DNA from: Bacillota bacterium
GTDB lineage: Bacteria; Bacillota; Clostridia; Clostridiales; Clostridiaceae
Length of the DNA: 42,143 nucleotides
Direction: 5' to 3'
Assembly (NCBI GenBank): GCA_023451395.1
Contig: JAEXZL010000025.1
Span: 1-42,143 of the forward strand
The notes under the pieces were generated by a model that was given only the letters and a program-made list of their open reading frames with translations, ran no database searches and was not told the DNA's origin. This document shows, piece by piece, positions 22,317-30,967 of this stretch (position 1 is the stretch's first letter; each line of letters starts with the position of its first letter). Both the position numbers and the translations under genes were made by a program.

Positions 22317-23795
22317 ATGAAGTTAGTTATACAGTCTGAAAGACATTCAGAGATACTCATGGAAGTTATACCAGTTTTTCAAGGAGGAGAAGTACAGCAT
22401 GTTTGTAACAGCTGTAATTCAAGGGTACAAAGATTTGTTAAGTTTGGAAAGTTTACTGGAGAATTAGGAACTACTTATAAATTCACCAAGGAAAAGGATC
22501 TTGGTTATATCAAAGAAGAGATTTATCTAGGCATTGGAAAGAAGGAAGAGCTGACTCCTGAAAGGATAAGAATTGCTGTTGCAAAAGCCATGAAGGAAGT
22601 AAAGAAGCTTAATCAGGAAAAGGCTACGGTAAGATTTATTGATATTGATACCATATCTACTGAAGAGGTTACTAAGGCTATTTTTGAGGGAGCTGTATTA
22701 GGCAGTTATGAATTTAATAAATATAAGAATGGAAATAAGGATAAGATAGAAATAAATGAAATAAGAATAGCATCTGTAGCACCTGAAAAGGTAGAAGCTG
22801 CTGAGAGTGCTATGAAAGAGGTGGAAATACTCTTAGATGCCACTATAATGGCTAGAGATTTAGTTAACGAGCCTGCTAATGTTTTAATCCCTGAAACCCT
22901 AGCCAATAAGGCAAAGGAGCTTGGCGAGGAAGCTGGTTTTGAGGTTATCATTAAGAATCATGCACAAATAAAAGAATTGGGAATGAAGGCTTATCTAGAA
23001 GTAGCAAAGGGTTCTGTTAATGAACCTAAGCTTATAGTTATGAGATATTTTGGAGATGAGGAAAATAAGGATAAGGTTACAGGACTTGTTGGTAAGGGCT
23101 TAACTTTTGATACTGGTGGTTACTCCATAAAGCCTACAGATTCAATGCTTGATATGAAGAGTGATATGGGAGGAGCTGCAGCGGTTATAGGAGCAATTTA
23201 TGCTTTGGCTAAGGGAAAGATAAAAGCCAATGTTGTTGCTGTGGTAGCAGCTTGTGAAAATGTTATTTCTGGAGGATCCTATAAGCCTGGTGATATTATT
23301 GGTTCTATGGAAGGAAAGACTATAGAAATTGTAAATACTGATGCAGAGGGAAGGTTGACTCTTGCAGATGCAGTGTATTACACTGTAACCTCTGAAAAGG
23401 TAAATAAGATAGTTGATGTTGCTACTCTTACTGGCGCAGCACTAGTAGCTTTAGGGAGAACCACTACTGCAGTAGTTGGTAATGATGATGAATTCTTTAA
23501 GGAGCTACAGGTAGCTGCAGAAACTTGCGGTGAAAAGGTATGGCAGCTTCCAGCCTTCCCAGAATACAAGGAACTCATTAAATCCTCTGTTGCTGATCTT
23601 AAGAACAGTGGTGGAAGATTTGCAGGAACCATAACTGCAGGACTATTCATAGGGGAATTTGTTAAGGATACCCCTTGGCTTCATATGGATATAGCAGGAA
23701 CAGCTTGGGAAACAGCTGATAATGGCTATATATCAAAGGGAGGAACAGGAAATTCTGTGCGAACTCTCTATTATTTAGTAAAGAATAATAAATAA
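22317..23795 (+). CDS. pepA: Leucyl aminopeptidase (M17 family)
   Basis: This 492-residue cytosolic metallopeptidase removes N-terminal residues from peptides. The C-terminal catalytic domain contains VGKGLTFDTGGYSIKP (conserved metal/active lysine and aspartate), DMKSDMGGAAAVIGA, and the family signature NTDAEGRLTLADA with its metal-binding Asp and Glu. A less conserved N-terminal domain covers about the first 170 residues. GAGGTGAT precedes the ATG. It is followed by its own terminator, so it seems monocistronic. Confidence 0.95.
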   Translation: MKLVIQSERHSEILMEVIPVFQGGEVQHVCNSCNSRVQRFVKFGKFTGELGTTYKFTKEKDLGYIKEEIYLGIGKKEELTPERIRIAVAKAMKEVKKLNQEKATVRFIDIDTISTEEVTKAIFEGAVLGSYEFNKYKNGNKDKIEINEIRIASVAPEKVEAAESAMKEVEILLDATIMARDLVNEPANVLIPETLANKAKELGEEAGFEVIIKNHAQIKELGMKAYLEVAKGSVNEPKLIVMRYFGDEENKDKVTGLVGKGLTFDTGGYSIKPTDSMLDMKSDMGGAAAVIGAIYALAKGKIKANVVAVVAACENVISGGSYKPGDIIGSMEGKTIEIVNTDAEGRLTLADAVYYTVTSEKVNKIVDVATLTGAALVALGRTTTAVVGNDDEFFKELQVAAETCGEKVWQLPAFPEYKELIKSSVADLKNSGGRFAGTITAGLFIGEFVKDTPWLHMDIAGTAWETADNGYISKGGTGNSVRTLYYLVKNNK

Positions 23796-23800
23796 TTTCT

Positions 23801-23830
23801 AAGGTCTGGGAGAATCTACCCAGGCCTTTT
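23801..23830 (+). terminator. Terminator of pepA
   Basis: AAGGTCTGGG (23801-23810) pairs with CCCAGGCCTT (23819-23828, one wobble) and ends in four T. The T tract is short. Confidence 0.7.
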
Positions 23831-23855
23831 ATAGAAAAGCTGCGGAGGATGATAA

Positions 23856-24323
23856 ATGGACATTAAGGATTATGAAAATAAAGTATATAAAAAGCTTACA
23901 ATGGAAGAGGCTAAAGCAAAGCTATCCCCAAGTCAATATAAGGTTACCCAGGAAGGGGCCACAGACCCTCCTTTTAAAAATGAATATTGGGATTTCTTTG
24001 GAGAGGGTATATATGTAGATGTTGTAAGTGGAGAACCTCTATTTTCCTCCTTAGATAAGTTTGATTCTTCCTGTGGCTGGCCTTCCTTTACGAAACCTCT
24101 AGTAAAAAGAAATATCAAAGAGAAGGCTGATTTTACCTATAATATGCATAGAATTGAAGTGAAAAGTAGGGAAGGGGATTCTCACCTTGGTCATGTATTT
24201 ACTGATGGCCCTATAGATAAAGGCGGACTAAGATACTGCATTAATAGTTCATCTTTAAGATTTATTCCTAAAGAGGATTTAGAAAAGGAAGGTTATGGCG
24301 ACTTCAAGACTTTGTTTAAATAA
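23856..24323 (+). CDS. msrB: Peptide-methionine (R)-S-oxide reductase
   Basis: This 155-residue MsrB reduces R-methionine sulfoxide in proteins. The catalytic cysteine is C128 in GLRYCINSSSLRFIP, with the conserved histidines in SHLGHVF (110, 113) and the segment SCGWPSF. C73 in SSCGWP is at the position of the usual resolving cysteine. The two CxxC zinc motifs of some MsrB proteins are absent. Length is normal for a single-domain enzyme. GCGGAGG lies 8-10 nt upstream. It converges on dps with a shared strong terminator. Confidence 0.95.
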   Translation: MDIKDYENKVYKKLTMEEAKAKLSPSQYKVTQEGATDPPFKNEYWDFFGEGIYVDVVSGEPLFSSLDKFDSSCGWPSFTKPLVKRNIKEKADFTYNMHRIEVKSREGDSHLGHVFTDGPIDKGGLRYCINSSSLRFIPKEDLEKEGYGDFKTLFK

Positions 24324-24341
24324 TTAAATATTTATATAATA

Positions 24342-24379
24342 ATAAAAGGACTTTTTATGTTTATAAAAAGTCCTTTTAT
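24342..24379. terminator. Bidirectional terminator between msrB and dps
   Basis: A perfect 17-bp inverted repeat: ATAAAAGGACTTTTTAT (24342-24358) and ATAAAAAGTCCTTTTAT (24363-24379) around GTTT. A and T runs inside the arms act as T tracts on either strand. Confidence 0.85.
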
Positions 24380-24439
24380 CTTATATAGAAGCCTTAAACA
24401 GATAAAGACTTCAATATTTAAATTAAATATTTATAATTA

Positions 24440-24892
24440 TTATCCTTGGAAGGAATTAAGCATCCAAATGTATTTATCGTATTTGGTTTTTAAGCCAATG
24501 AGCATATCATTTGTTATATCATCTTTAGCTTCATCAGATAGGTCAATAAGCTCATCTAACTCCTTTGAAATAAGCAAAAAGTCTTGCTTAAGTGATCCAA
24601 CGGATTCCTTTGTATCTATTACTTCGCTCTTTCTATCCTTTAAGGTCGCAGTTTTTAAGAATTCTTCCGTATTAGCCAAAGGCTTATAACCCATTATAAG
24701 CAATCTTTCAGCAACTAAATCTACATCAAGAGCAACGGAATTATAATATTCTTCATACTGCTTATGAAGAGTAAAGAAGCCTGGTCCTTCTATATACCAG
24801 TGATAGTTACGAACCTTTGTAGACAATATACTTAGATTTGAAACCAGTACATTTAGCTCTTTAACTAACTTATCCATTTTTTCTTTTGCCAT
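24440..24892 (-). CDS. dps: Dps family DNA-protection/ferritin-like protein
   Basis: This is a 150-residue four-helix protein expected to form a 12-subunit cage that oxidises and stores iron and protects DNA. The ferroxidase ligands are present with the correct spacing: H31 (NYHWYIEGPGF), H43 and E47 (LHKQYEEYY), D58 and E62 (DVDLVAERLL). E47 stands where E. coli Dps has Asp. AGGAGG lies 8 nt before the start on the minus strand. The 220-nt region up to the amylase gene holds both divergent promoters, but I see no clear PerR or Fur box in it. Confidence 0.93.
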   Translation of the reverse strand: MAKEKMDKLVKELNVLVSNLSILSTKVRNYHWYIEGPGFFTLHKQYEEYYNSVALDVDLVAERLLIMGYKPLANTEEFLKTATLKDRKSEVIDTKESVGSLKQDFLLISKELDELIDLSDEAKDDITNDMLIGLKTKYDKYIWMLNSFQG

Positions 24893-25114
24893 TTATAAAA
24901 CCTCCTCTTAAATATTAAAAATATTCTGTGTTTCATTGAATATTAGTATAAAGGATAATTAAAAAGTTTTTCTGAACTGCCTTTTAATATTCAGTTAAAT
25001 GAGGCTACTTATGGTTATTTAATAAAATCTTCAAACAAATTTCTAAAAAAAACCTTATAATACTAATATAAATTTACAATGGAAAATGAATGAAAAGCAA
25101 TGGAGGAGTTACAA

Positions 25115-26854
25115 ATGAATAAGCATGCAATCTACCATATAACTGATGTACCCTACGTTTATGGCAAGAATGAGGAGCTTTTGATGATAAGAATAAGGAC
25201 CGCATCAAAGGATATAAGAAATTGTTATCTTTATTATAAGGATAGATACGATTATGAAAAGCCTTATAAGGTTATTACTATGAAAAAGTTTATTGAAACA
25301 GAGCTCTTTGATTATTATGAAGGGGAAATTTTCGTAAAGGAAAAGAGATATAGGTATTATTTTAAAATAGAGGATAACCATGGAGAGATATACTTTTATT
25401 CTGAAAAGGGATTAAGTAAAGATAACTATCAAAGCATAGGAAGCTTTCAATATCCCTATTTAGCCTTAAGGGATATATATGATGAGCTTCAATGGGCTCA
25501 AGAATCTGTGGTCTATCAAATCTTTCCTGATAGATTTAATAATGGGGATAAGAAAAATGACCCAGAGAATACACTTCCTTGGGGGGAAGAGGTTTCCACA
25601 ACTACAAATTTTGGGGGAGACCTTCAGGGAATTATTGATAAGCTTGAATATTTGCAGGAGCTTGGTATAAATATAATTTATCTTACTCCAATTTTTGAAT
25701 CATCCTCAAATCATAAATATAATATAAAGGATTATTATAAAATTGATCCTTATTTTGGAGATATTGATAAAGCAAAGGAACTGGTAGAAAAAGCTCATAA
25801 TCTAGGAATGAAAATTATATTTGATGGTGTTTTTAACCATACAGGACATGATTTTTACGCTTTTAAGGATGTTTACGAAAAGGGAGAGGCTTCGCCTTAT
25901 AAGGATTGGTACTTTATTGATAGCTTTCCAGTAGATATTCATAAGGTGAACTATACAACCTTTGCCAATAATGAATACACATTGCCAAAGCTTAATTCAA
26001 ATAATCCAGAGGTTATTGAATATTTCCTAAAGGTAGGAGAATTCTGGATTATGGAATTGGGAATTGATGGGTGGCGATTGGATGTTTGCGATGAAGTGGA
26101 TCATAAATTCTGGAGAGCTTTTAGAGAGAGAATTAAGAAAATAAAGCCAGATGCCTTTATTATAGGAGAAATTCAGCATGAAGGAATATCCTTCCTTAAA
26201 GGAGATCAGCTTGATAGCATAATGAACTATCCCTTTAGAAGTGTTTGTGTTGAATTCATAGCCAAGGAAAATATTGATGCAAAAAAAGCAGTGGATATTT
26301 TAGAAAGTAATAGAAGTCAATATATCCATAGCATTAATAAACAGCTGTTAAATCTTATTGAAAGTCATGACACTCCGCGTTTTCTTACAGAAAGTCAGGG
26401 CGATACCAGTAAACTTACTCTTGCAGCTGTGCTACAGTATACCTATATTGGCATTCCATATATTTATTATGGTGCTGAGATAGGAATGGATGGAGGAGTG
26501 GACCCTTTCTGCAGAGGATGTATGAATTGGAAGGATGAAAAGCAGGACAAGAAGCTTTTAAATCTCTATAAAAGATTAAATTATATAAGAAAAAGCTATA
26601 AGTCATTAGTCCATGGAAGTTTTAAGCTTGTGAAGGCGGAGGGAGGGCTTTTGGCTTTTGAAAGAGAGTATAGCGGAGAAAGGATTTTAGTTGTTATTAA
26701 CAACAGCAGTAATAATCAAGAACTTATTATAAATAAAGAAAAGCTTTTTGATATTTATTATGGAAAAGAAATTCTTTTAGAGAAGAATATAATAAAAATT
26801 CCACCAATGAGCTTTAGGCTGCTAAAATATCCTCAGGATAAGAGTTATTCATAG
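25115..26854 (+). CDS. Neopullulanase/cyclomaltodextrinase-type alpha-amylase family glycosidase (GH13)
   Basis: The 579-residue enzyme has an N-terminal beta-sandwich domain (about 1-120, CBM34-like) and a GH13 barrel. Conserved region I is DGVFNHTG, the nucleophile is D323 in DGWRLDVCDE, the acid/base is E352 in IIGEIQHEG, and the third acid is D419 in ESHDTPRFL. VVYQIFPDRFNNGD opens the barrel, typical of the neopullulanase/cyclomaltodextrinase group. No signal peptide, so it degrades imported maltodextrin, cyclodextrin or pullulan fragments inside the cell. An ATG at 25100 overlaps the GGAGG that serves the ATG at 25115, so the latter is chosen. Confidence 0.93.
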   Translation: MNKHAIYHITDVPYVYGKNEELLMIRIRTASKDIRNCYLYYKDRYDYEKPYKVITMKKFIETELFDYYEGEIFVKEKRYRYYFKIEDNHGEIYFYSEKGLSKDNYQSIGSFQYPYLALRDIYDELQWAQESVVYQIFPDRFNNGDKKNDPENTLPWGEEVSTTTNFGGDLQGIIDKLEYLQELGINIIYLTPIFESSSNHKYNIKDYYKIDPYFGDIDKAKELVEKAHNLGMKIIFDGVFNHTGHDFYAFKDVYEKGEASPYKDWYFIDSFPVDIHKVNYTTFANNEYTLPKLNSNNPEVIEYFLKVGEFWIMELGIDGWRLDVCDEVDHKFWRAFRERIKKIKPDAFIIGEIQHEGISFLKGDQLDSIMNYPFRSVCVEFIAKENIDAKKAVDILESNRSQYIHSINKQLLNLIESHDTPRFLTESQGDTSKLTLAAVLQYTYIGIPYIYYGAEIGMDGGVDPFCRGCMNWKDEKQDKKLLNLYKRLNYIRKSYKSLVHGSFKLVKAEGGLLAFEREYSGERILVVINNSSNNQELIINKEKLFDIYYGKEILLEKNIIKIPPMSFRLLKYPQDKSYS

Positions 26855-26902
26855 GCTCAAAAAATATATTTCCTTTTTTGTCGTTTTCATTGAATTATAG
26901 TC

Positions 26903-26930
26903 ACCAGATAAAATTATTTCTCATAATATG
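26903..26930 (+). promoter_or_regulatory. Possible sporulation (sigma-K-like) promoter
   Basis: AC at 26903-26904 and CATAATATG at 26922-26930 are 17 nt apart, resembling the sigma-K pattern AC - 17 - CATAnnnTA with the last A missing. CATAATA also fits a sigma-G -10. Weak on its own. Confidence 0.3.
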
Positions 26931-26956
26931 GTATTAGAACTACGGAGGTGAAAGAG

Positions 26957-27397
26957 ATGAACTTCGACATAGAGGATTTAAATGGACCTTCATCTTGTTA
27001 TTTTAAAGGAAGTATTAAGGTTTTTTCTTTTCTATGGGTTAGAAACAATCTAAACCCTCAAAGTAATATTAGAATATTTCTTTTTAAAGAAGGGATAAAA
27101 GAGCCTATTAGAGAAGGATTTACTGACAGATGCGGTGAATTGCTTTTTGAGGACCTTGATAAAGGCATTTACCATGTAAAAGCAGAAACGGATCAGCGGC
27201 AATTTCTCCCCCCTATCTATAAGCCAAGTGCTAGGGTAAGAATAGGCCCAGGTTCTGTTTTAGAAGAGGTTGCAGTAATAAATCGATTTAGAGAAAGATC
27301 CCCAAGACCACACCACATACGCAGGAAGGATAATATCATTAGTGATAATTTACTCATTCTTATTTTGTTAATATTCTTCTGTGGTGGTTTGTGCTAA
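26957..27397 (+). CDS. Hypothetical protein with prealbumin-like domain and C-terminal membrane tail
   Basis: The 146-residue protein has a beta-sandwich-like core of about residues 25-105 (IRIFLFKEG, EGFTDRCGELLFEDLDKGIYHVKAE, SVLEEVAVINRF) that resembles Cna-B/SpaA or carboxypeptidase-regulatory-like modules. A basic Arg/His-rich linker (FRERSPRPHHIRRK) follows, then a hydrophobic C-terminal tail LLILILLIFFCGGLC. There is no N-terminal signal, so it may be tail-anchored or packed into the spore. GTG 26948 overlaps GGAGG; the ATG at 26957 has ideal spacing. Cysteines occur at the start of the core and in the tail. No close family is recognised. Confidence 0.55.
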   Translation: MNFDIEDLNGPSSCYFKGSIKVFSFLWVRNNLNPQSNIRIFLFKEGIKEPIREGFTDRCGELLFEDLDKGIYHVKAETDQRQFLPPIYKPSARVRIGPGSVLEEVAVINRFRERSPRPHHIRRKDNIISDNLLILILLIFFCGGLC

Positions 27398-27399
27398 GC

Positions 27400-27430
27400 A
27401 ATTATAGGGAGGCTCTGCCTCCCTATAATT
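27400..27430. repeat. Perfect 14-bp hairpin after the prealbumin-like gene
   Basis: AATTATAGGGAGGC (27400-27413) pairs exactly with GCCTCCCTATAATT (27417-27430) around TCT. No T tract follows, so it is either a weak terminator or an RNA-stabilising hairpin ahead of the terminator at 27471. Confidence 0.7.
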
Positions 27431-27470
27431 CTATATAGAAACAATATGCTGATATTATTTAACTATTGAG

Positions 27471-27507
27471 TACACCTATAGCTTAAGGCTTTGCGGTGTA
27501 TTTTTTT
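27471..27507 (+). terminator. Intrinsic terminator upstream of the 399-residue orphan
   Basis: TACACC (27471-27476) pairs with GGTGTA (27495-27500), with an inner AGC/GCT stem, followed by seven T (27501-27507). Confidence 0.8.
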
Positions 27508-27601
27508 GAGTTATTAGCATTATATGATTGCTAATTTAGTATATTGTATAAAAGCCTATAACTGCAGCTGATAAAGAAGGATTTCATAAGGAGGAATATA
27601 A

Positions 27602-28801
27602 ATGAAACTTTCTGTAATTTTTTATAATATCTGTGACCTTACTTACTTTGCCAGCAGACTAAAAGTTCTAGGGATAAGCTATAGAATAAAATTAAATCTT
27701 CAAAGAGAGAAAGAAGATAAGAATTATGACTTTTTACTTGTTTTAAATAATGGAGATGTAAAGGTGGAGCTTATTTCAAAGAGGTTATGCTTCATTTACT
27801 CCTCTAAGGAGCTTTTATTGGAAAAGGACATATGGATGAATATTTATGAAAAGCTTGGTGAAGAGGGGAAGCTGTTAATAACCTCATCAGATAATGAAAG
27901 AGGTATAAGAGTATTAGGTGGTTATATCCAATATTTTAATTCTAAGGATAGAGACCATGCTTATTTTGATCTTCTAGGAAATCTTGAAGAGATTTTTAAT
28001 GACGAGCTATTTCATTTTTCATTAAAATCATTAAATAATGATGATAGTTTTAAAACCCTTTCTTCTACCAAGAGGAAGGTGCTGCTTTTTGATGGGGAAG
28101 GGGAGAGGTCTGCCATAAAGGTGGCTAGGGAGCTAGTAAAAGAGAAGAAAATAGAAAAGAATCTTTATGTTTCCGGGTTTGACTTTATTGAGGCTGTATA
28201 TGGAGCCTTAAGAGAAATAACGGAGGAAGAAGATAATAGATTTATTATAATTTCTTCCCGAAAGGATGAAGAAAATCTTAAGTCCTTAAGAGAAATTATA
28301 AAGGATAGCGGCACTGAAAGCTATAATTTAAATATTTATAGCCTGATAATCAATCCAGAGGAAGAAGAAAAAAGAGCCTATAATTATCTTATACACAATA
28401 AAAGAAAAGTAATTTGTCTTACTACAGCTTTAAATAAAGAGGATATTGTAAATCTTCATGAGTTAGCTCTTTCTATTCATAGTGACATAGATACTTTAAA
28501 GGAGAGAATAGAAAAATCCCTTATATATATTGCAAGAAGACTCATGGAACAGGATGAGAGAATTAACTGTATCATGTCCTTAAGACTTTCAACAGCTATT
28601 TCTCTTCTTAAAGATGCAGGGATAAGCTCCTTAGATTTTCAAAGGGAAATATGCCAGGATTGGTATAGTGTAAATATAGATTTAAATAATAGGCTAGCTA
28701 ATCTTCTGCTAAGAATAGGGGAATTAGAGCAATGTTATCCCTTGAAAGAGGTTTTAACAAAATATTCTAGTATAAATACATTAAAAATTAGAGATAATTA
28801 A
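27602..28801 (+). CDS. Hypothetical 399-residue protein
   Basis: This is a soluble, charged protein (many Glu, Lys, Asp) with no signal peptide or membrane segment. The N-terminal third is alpha/beta (KLSVIFYNICDLTYFASRL at the start, YDFLLVLNNGDVKVELISK). The middle contains KRKVLLFDGEGERSAIKVARELV and RFIIISSRKDEENLKSLRE, which look like Rossmann-type beta-alpha units. The C-terminal third is helical (LHELALSIHSDIDTLKERIEK). A strong TAAGGAGG precedes the ATG. I do not recognise a family; the neighbouring prealbumin-like and spore-surface genes make a sporulation role possible but unproven. Confidence 0.7.
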   Translation: MKLSVIFYNICDLTYFASRLKVLGISYRIKLNLQREKEDKNYDFLLVLNNGDVKVELISKRLCFIYSSKELLLEKDIWMNIYEKLGEEGKLLITSSDNERGIRVLGGYIQYFNSKDRDHAYFDLLGNLEEIFNDELFHFSLKSLNNDDSFKTLSSTKRKVLLFDGEGERSAIKVARELVKEKKIEKNLYVSGFDFIEAVYGALREITEEEDNRFIIISSRKDEENLKSLREIIKDSGTESYNLNIYSLIINPEEEEKRAYNYLIHNKRKVICLTTALNKEDIVNLHELALSIHSDIDTLKERIEKSLIYIARRLMEQDERINCIMSLRLSTAISLLKDAGISSLDFQREICQDWYSVNIDLNNRLANLLLRIGELEQCYPLKEVLTKYSSINTLKIRDN

Positions 28802-28841
28802 TCTTACTTTGTAAATTTAATGTATCATTTTTATCTAAAGG

Positions 28842-28870
28842 TTGAAATAATTGTATTAATTATTTATACT
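28842..28870 (+). promoter_or_regulatory. Promoter of the nitroreductase gene
   Basis: TTGAAA (28842-28847) and TATACT (28865-28870) with 17 nt spacing; start near 28877. Confidence 0.7.
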
Positions 28871-28909
28871 TAACATATAGTAAATTATGGTATTTTATGA
28901 GGTGAGCGT

Positions 28910-29419
28910 ATGTATAATCAATTAATTGAGTTATCAGAGAAAAGAAAATCTATACGAAAGTTTTCAGACAAAAAGGTAAACGAAGAACTTTTAGATAAAA
29001 TATTAGAAATGATTAAGTTATCACCTACTGCAGGTAATTTAGAGGATTTTAAAGTAACTGTTGTAAAATCTCGTGAAATAAGAGGAGCTCTTCAAGAGGT
29101 TACCTTTGTGGATGATGCACCTGTAGTATTAATTTTTAGTGCCTTACCAGAGGTTTCTGCTAAGTATTATGGTGAAAGAGGAGAAACTCTTTACAGTATT
29201 CAGGATGCAACAATAGCATGTACCTACGCTATGCTTGCTGTAGAAGCTTTAGGATTAGTTACTACTTGGGTTGGTAATTTTGATCTTAATGAGGTTAAAG
29301 AAATCATTGGTGCAGAAGAGAAAGAGATTCCAGTAGCTATACTACCTATAGGCTATGCCCCTATGGAGTTGGAAACTAAGGAAAAGGAAAAAAAGCTTCC
29401 GGAAATTAAATATCTTTAG
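28910..29419 (+). CDS. Nitroreductase family protein
   Basis: This is a 169-residue FMN enzyme of the NADH-dependent nitroreductase family. KRKSIRKFSDKKV near the N-terminus is the phosphate/FMN-binding arginine region, LSPTAGNLEDFKVTVV corresponds to the usual APSAGN segment, and VEALGLVTTWVGNFD is the typical third FMN contact. It reduces nitro compounds, quinones or enones in the cytosol; the natural substrate is unknown. Its ribosome binding site is GAGGTGAG and its promoter is near consensus. The size is that of the short subfamily. Confidence 0.88.
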   Translation: MYNQLIELSEKRKSIRKFSDKKVNEELLDKILEMIKLSPTAGNLEDFKVTVVKSREIRGALQEVTFVDDAPVVLIFSALPEVSAKYYGERGETLYSIQDATIACTYAMLAVEALGLVTTWVGNFDLNEVKEIIGAEEKEIPVAILPIGYAPMELETKEKEKKLPEIKYL

Positions 29420-29519
29420 TCCTTATAAACCTTTTCCTTCTTTCGTATAATATAAAGTGGAGGCAAATTGCTTTACAACTTTTTGGTTTCTTAAGCAAAG
29501 TAGGTTAAGGAGGTTTTGT

Positions 29520-29801
29520 ATGATTATAGGAACTCTAAAGATATATCTTATGGTACCATGGTCCCACAGTCTCAAAGAAAAGAGAATGGTTCTTAGGAGT
29601 CTTACAGAAAGGTTAAAGAATAAATTTAACATATCTGTAGCAGAGGTGGAAAATCAGGATTTACACCAAAGTATTGTTATTGGGATAGCCTGTGTAACAA
29701 ATGAAGCCTCCCATGCAAACAGCATACTCCAAAAGGTAGTAGATTACGTGATTAATAATTCTGAAGCAGAGGTAATGGATACCATTATGGAAATATTATA
29801 A
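29520..29801 (+). CDS. DUF503 family protein (YlxP-like)
   Basis: This 93-residue protein matches the DUF503/YlxP family throughout: IGTLKIYLMVPWSHSLKEKRMVLRSL, then KFNISVAEVENQDLHQSIVIGIACV with the conserved SVAEV core. Some YlxP relatives have been linked to ribosome maturation; here the gene stands away from the infB-rbfA cluster where it is usual. An in-frame start at 29457 is rejected because AAGGAGG lies 7 nt before the ATG at 29520 and the family begins there. It ends at a strong terminator. Confidence 0.88.
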   Translation: MIIGTLKIYLMVPWSHSLKEKRMVLRSLTERLKNKFNISVAEVENQDLHQSIVIGIACVTNEASHANSILQKVVDYVINNSEAEVMDTIMEIL

Positions 29802-29806
29802 ATTGA

Positions 29807-29843
29807 GGGTAATGAAGTGAATATACTTCATTACCCTTTTTTT
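29807..29843 (+). terminator. Terminator after the DUF503 gene
   Basis: GGGTAATGAAGT (29807-29818) pairs perfectly with ACTTCATTACCC (29825-29836) around GAATAT, then seven T. It lies between converging genes. Confidence 0.92.
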
Positions 29844-29847
29844 ATAG

Positions 29848-30957
29848 TTACTGAAGTTGATTATAAAAATCTATATAATCTCTAGGGCTTCCTATAAGAG
29901 GAGGTTCCATTTTGTTTATTATACTCTTTCTAAACTCACTACTGGAGCAAATATAAGTAATGAAATCTGCAATCTCTCTCTGCTTTTTTAGAGTGCAGGT
30001 AACAGCGCTTCCACTTAAGACCTCCTTAACGGATGGAGTAAGAAGACATATTATAGGAGTCTTACAAAGGGCTGCCTCGCATAGAGAAAGAGGATAGCCA
30101 TCATACTCGGATAAATTTACTATACATTTTGCTCTATTATAAAAATAAGGCATATCCTCTCTGGGAAGTAATCCAGTAAAGATAATCTTATCTCTTATCT
30201 CAAGTCTCGATGAAAGAGTTTCGAGCTCATTATAGTACTCTGCTCTTTTACCTTCTGTATTACCAGCAATTATTAACTTAAGATCTCTGCATTTTACTGA
30301 GACATACTTAAAAATATTAAATATAACAGTAAGGTTTTTGCTTCTGTGCAGGTTGCCGCAATAAAAAATGAAATTATCCTTTATTCCGTATTTATTTTGT
30401 AGATAACTCTTACATTGGCTAGTAGGAAGGGGCTTAAATTCTCTTCCTACCAGAGGATAAATCACATGAATCTTATCCTCATTTATATTAAAAAGTCTTA
30501 TGAGCTCTTCTTTAATGAAATTTGAAACTGCTATAACTTTATTAGAATTTTCAATAGCTTTAGGAAGAAGACTAACAAATTTTGTATAATACTTTTCGTC
30601 TACTAGTTCTTTGTTTTCTGCAGCATAAAGGGTGTGAATTGTAGACACATAGCTCACGAGCTTTTTCTCAGGCAGGGTAAAACCGTTATTTAGTGAGTGA
30701 AATATTTCAATTGAGTTTTCTTTAAAGTAATCTTCTAGGGGAGTTAAATTGTTGTTCTTTCTATCAAGGACTATAGGTGCAGGGATACACCAGGATAAAC
30801 TATTCTCCATATTCTTTTCAATCTTTCCATCAAAAATGCCATGAAGTACATGAGGATATTCTCCCTGAGAAAGCACTTTGATTAATTCTTCAGAATAACC
30901 GGATATAAAGGTTCCTGGAAGAGTTTCTATAGCATAAGCATCTAAGCAAATATTCAT
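29848..30957 (-). CDS. Glycosyltransferase family 4-type (GT-B) protein
   Basis: The 369-residue protein has the two-domain GT-B layout. The C-terminal domain is clear: FIFYCGNLHRSKNLTVIF, LKLIIAGNTEGKR, KIIFTGLLPREDMPYFYNRAKCIVNLSEYDGYPLSLCEAALCKTP. The usual EX7E nucleotide-sugar motif appears as D-X7-E (DGYPLSLCE), a conservative change. It is probably cytoplasmic and transfers a sugar to a surface polymer or protein. The preceding gene (30968-31486) ends 10 nt before it, and AGGAGGTG lies just before the start, so the two are one operon transcribed away from the SPOCS/Csx-like gene. A role in spore-surface glycosylation is plausible but inferred. Confidence 0.85.
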   Translation of the reverse strand: MNICLDAYAIETLPGTFISGYSEELIKVLSQGEYPHVLHGIFDGKIEKNMENSLSWCIPAPIVLDRKNNNLTPLEDYFKENSIEIFHSLNNGFTLPEKKLVSYVSTIHTLYAAENKELVDEKYYTKFVSLLPKAIENSNKVIAVSNFIKEELIRLFNINEDKIHVIYPLVGREFKPLPTSQCKSYLQNKYGIKDNFIFYCGNLHRSKNLTVIFNIFKYVSVKCRDLKLIIAGNTEGKRAEYYNELETLSSRLEIRDKIIFTGLLPREDMPYFYNRAKCIVNLSEYDGYPLSLCEAALCKTPIICLLTPSVKEVLSGSAVTCTLKKQREIADFITYICSSSEFRKSIINKMEPPLIGSPRDYIDFYNQLQ

Positions 30958-30967
30958 AATACACCTC

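Noticed and set aside
24357..24689. 110-codon plus-strand frame over dps and the terminator
   Set aside because: It is the antisense of dps, whose ferroxidase residues are intact, and starts inside the bidirectional terminator.
24893..25099. Searched for a PerR or Fur box controlling dps
   Set aside because: Short AT-rich half-matches only; nothing reaches a convincing palindrome.
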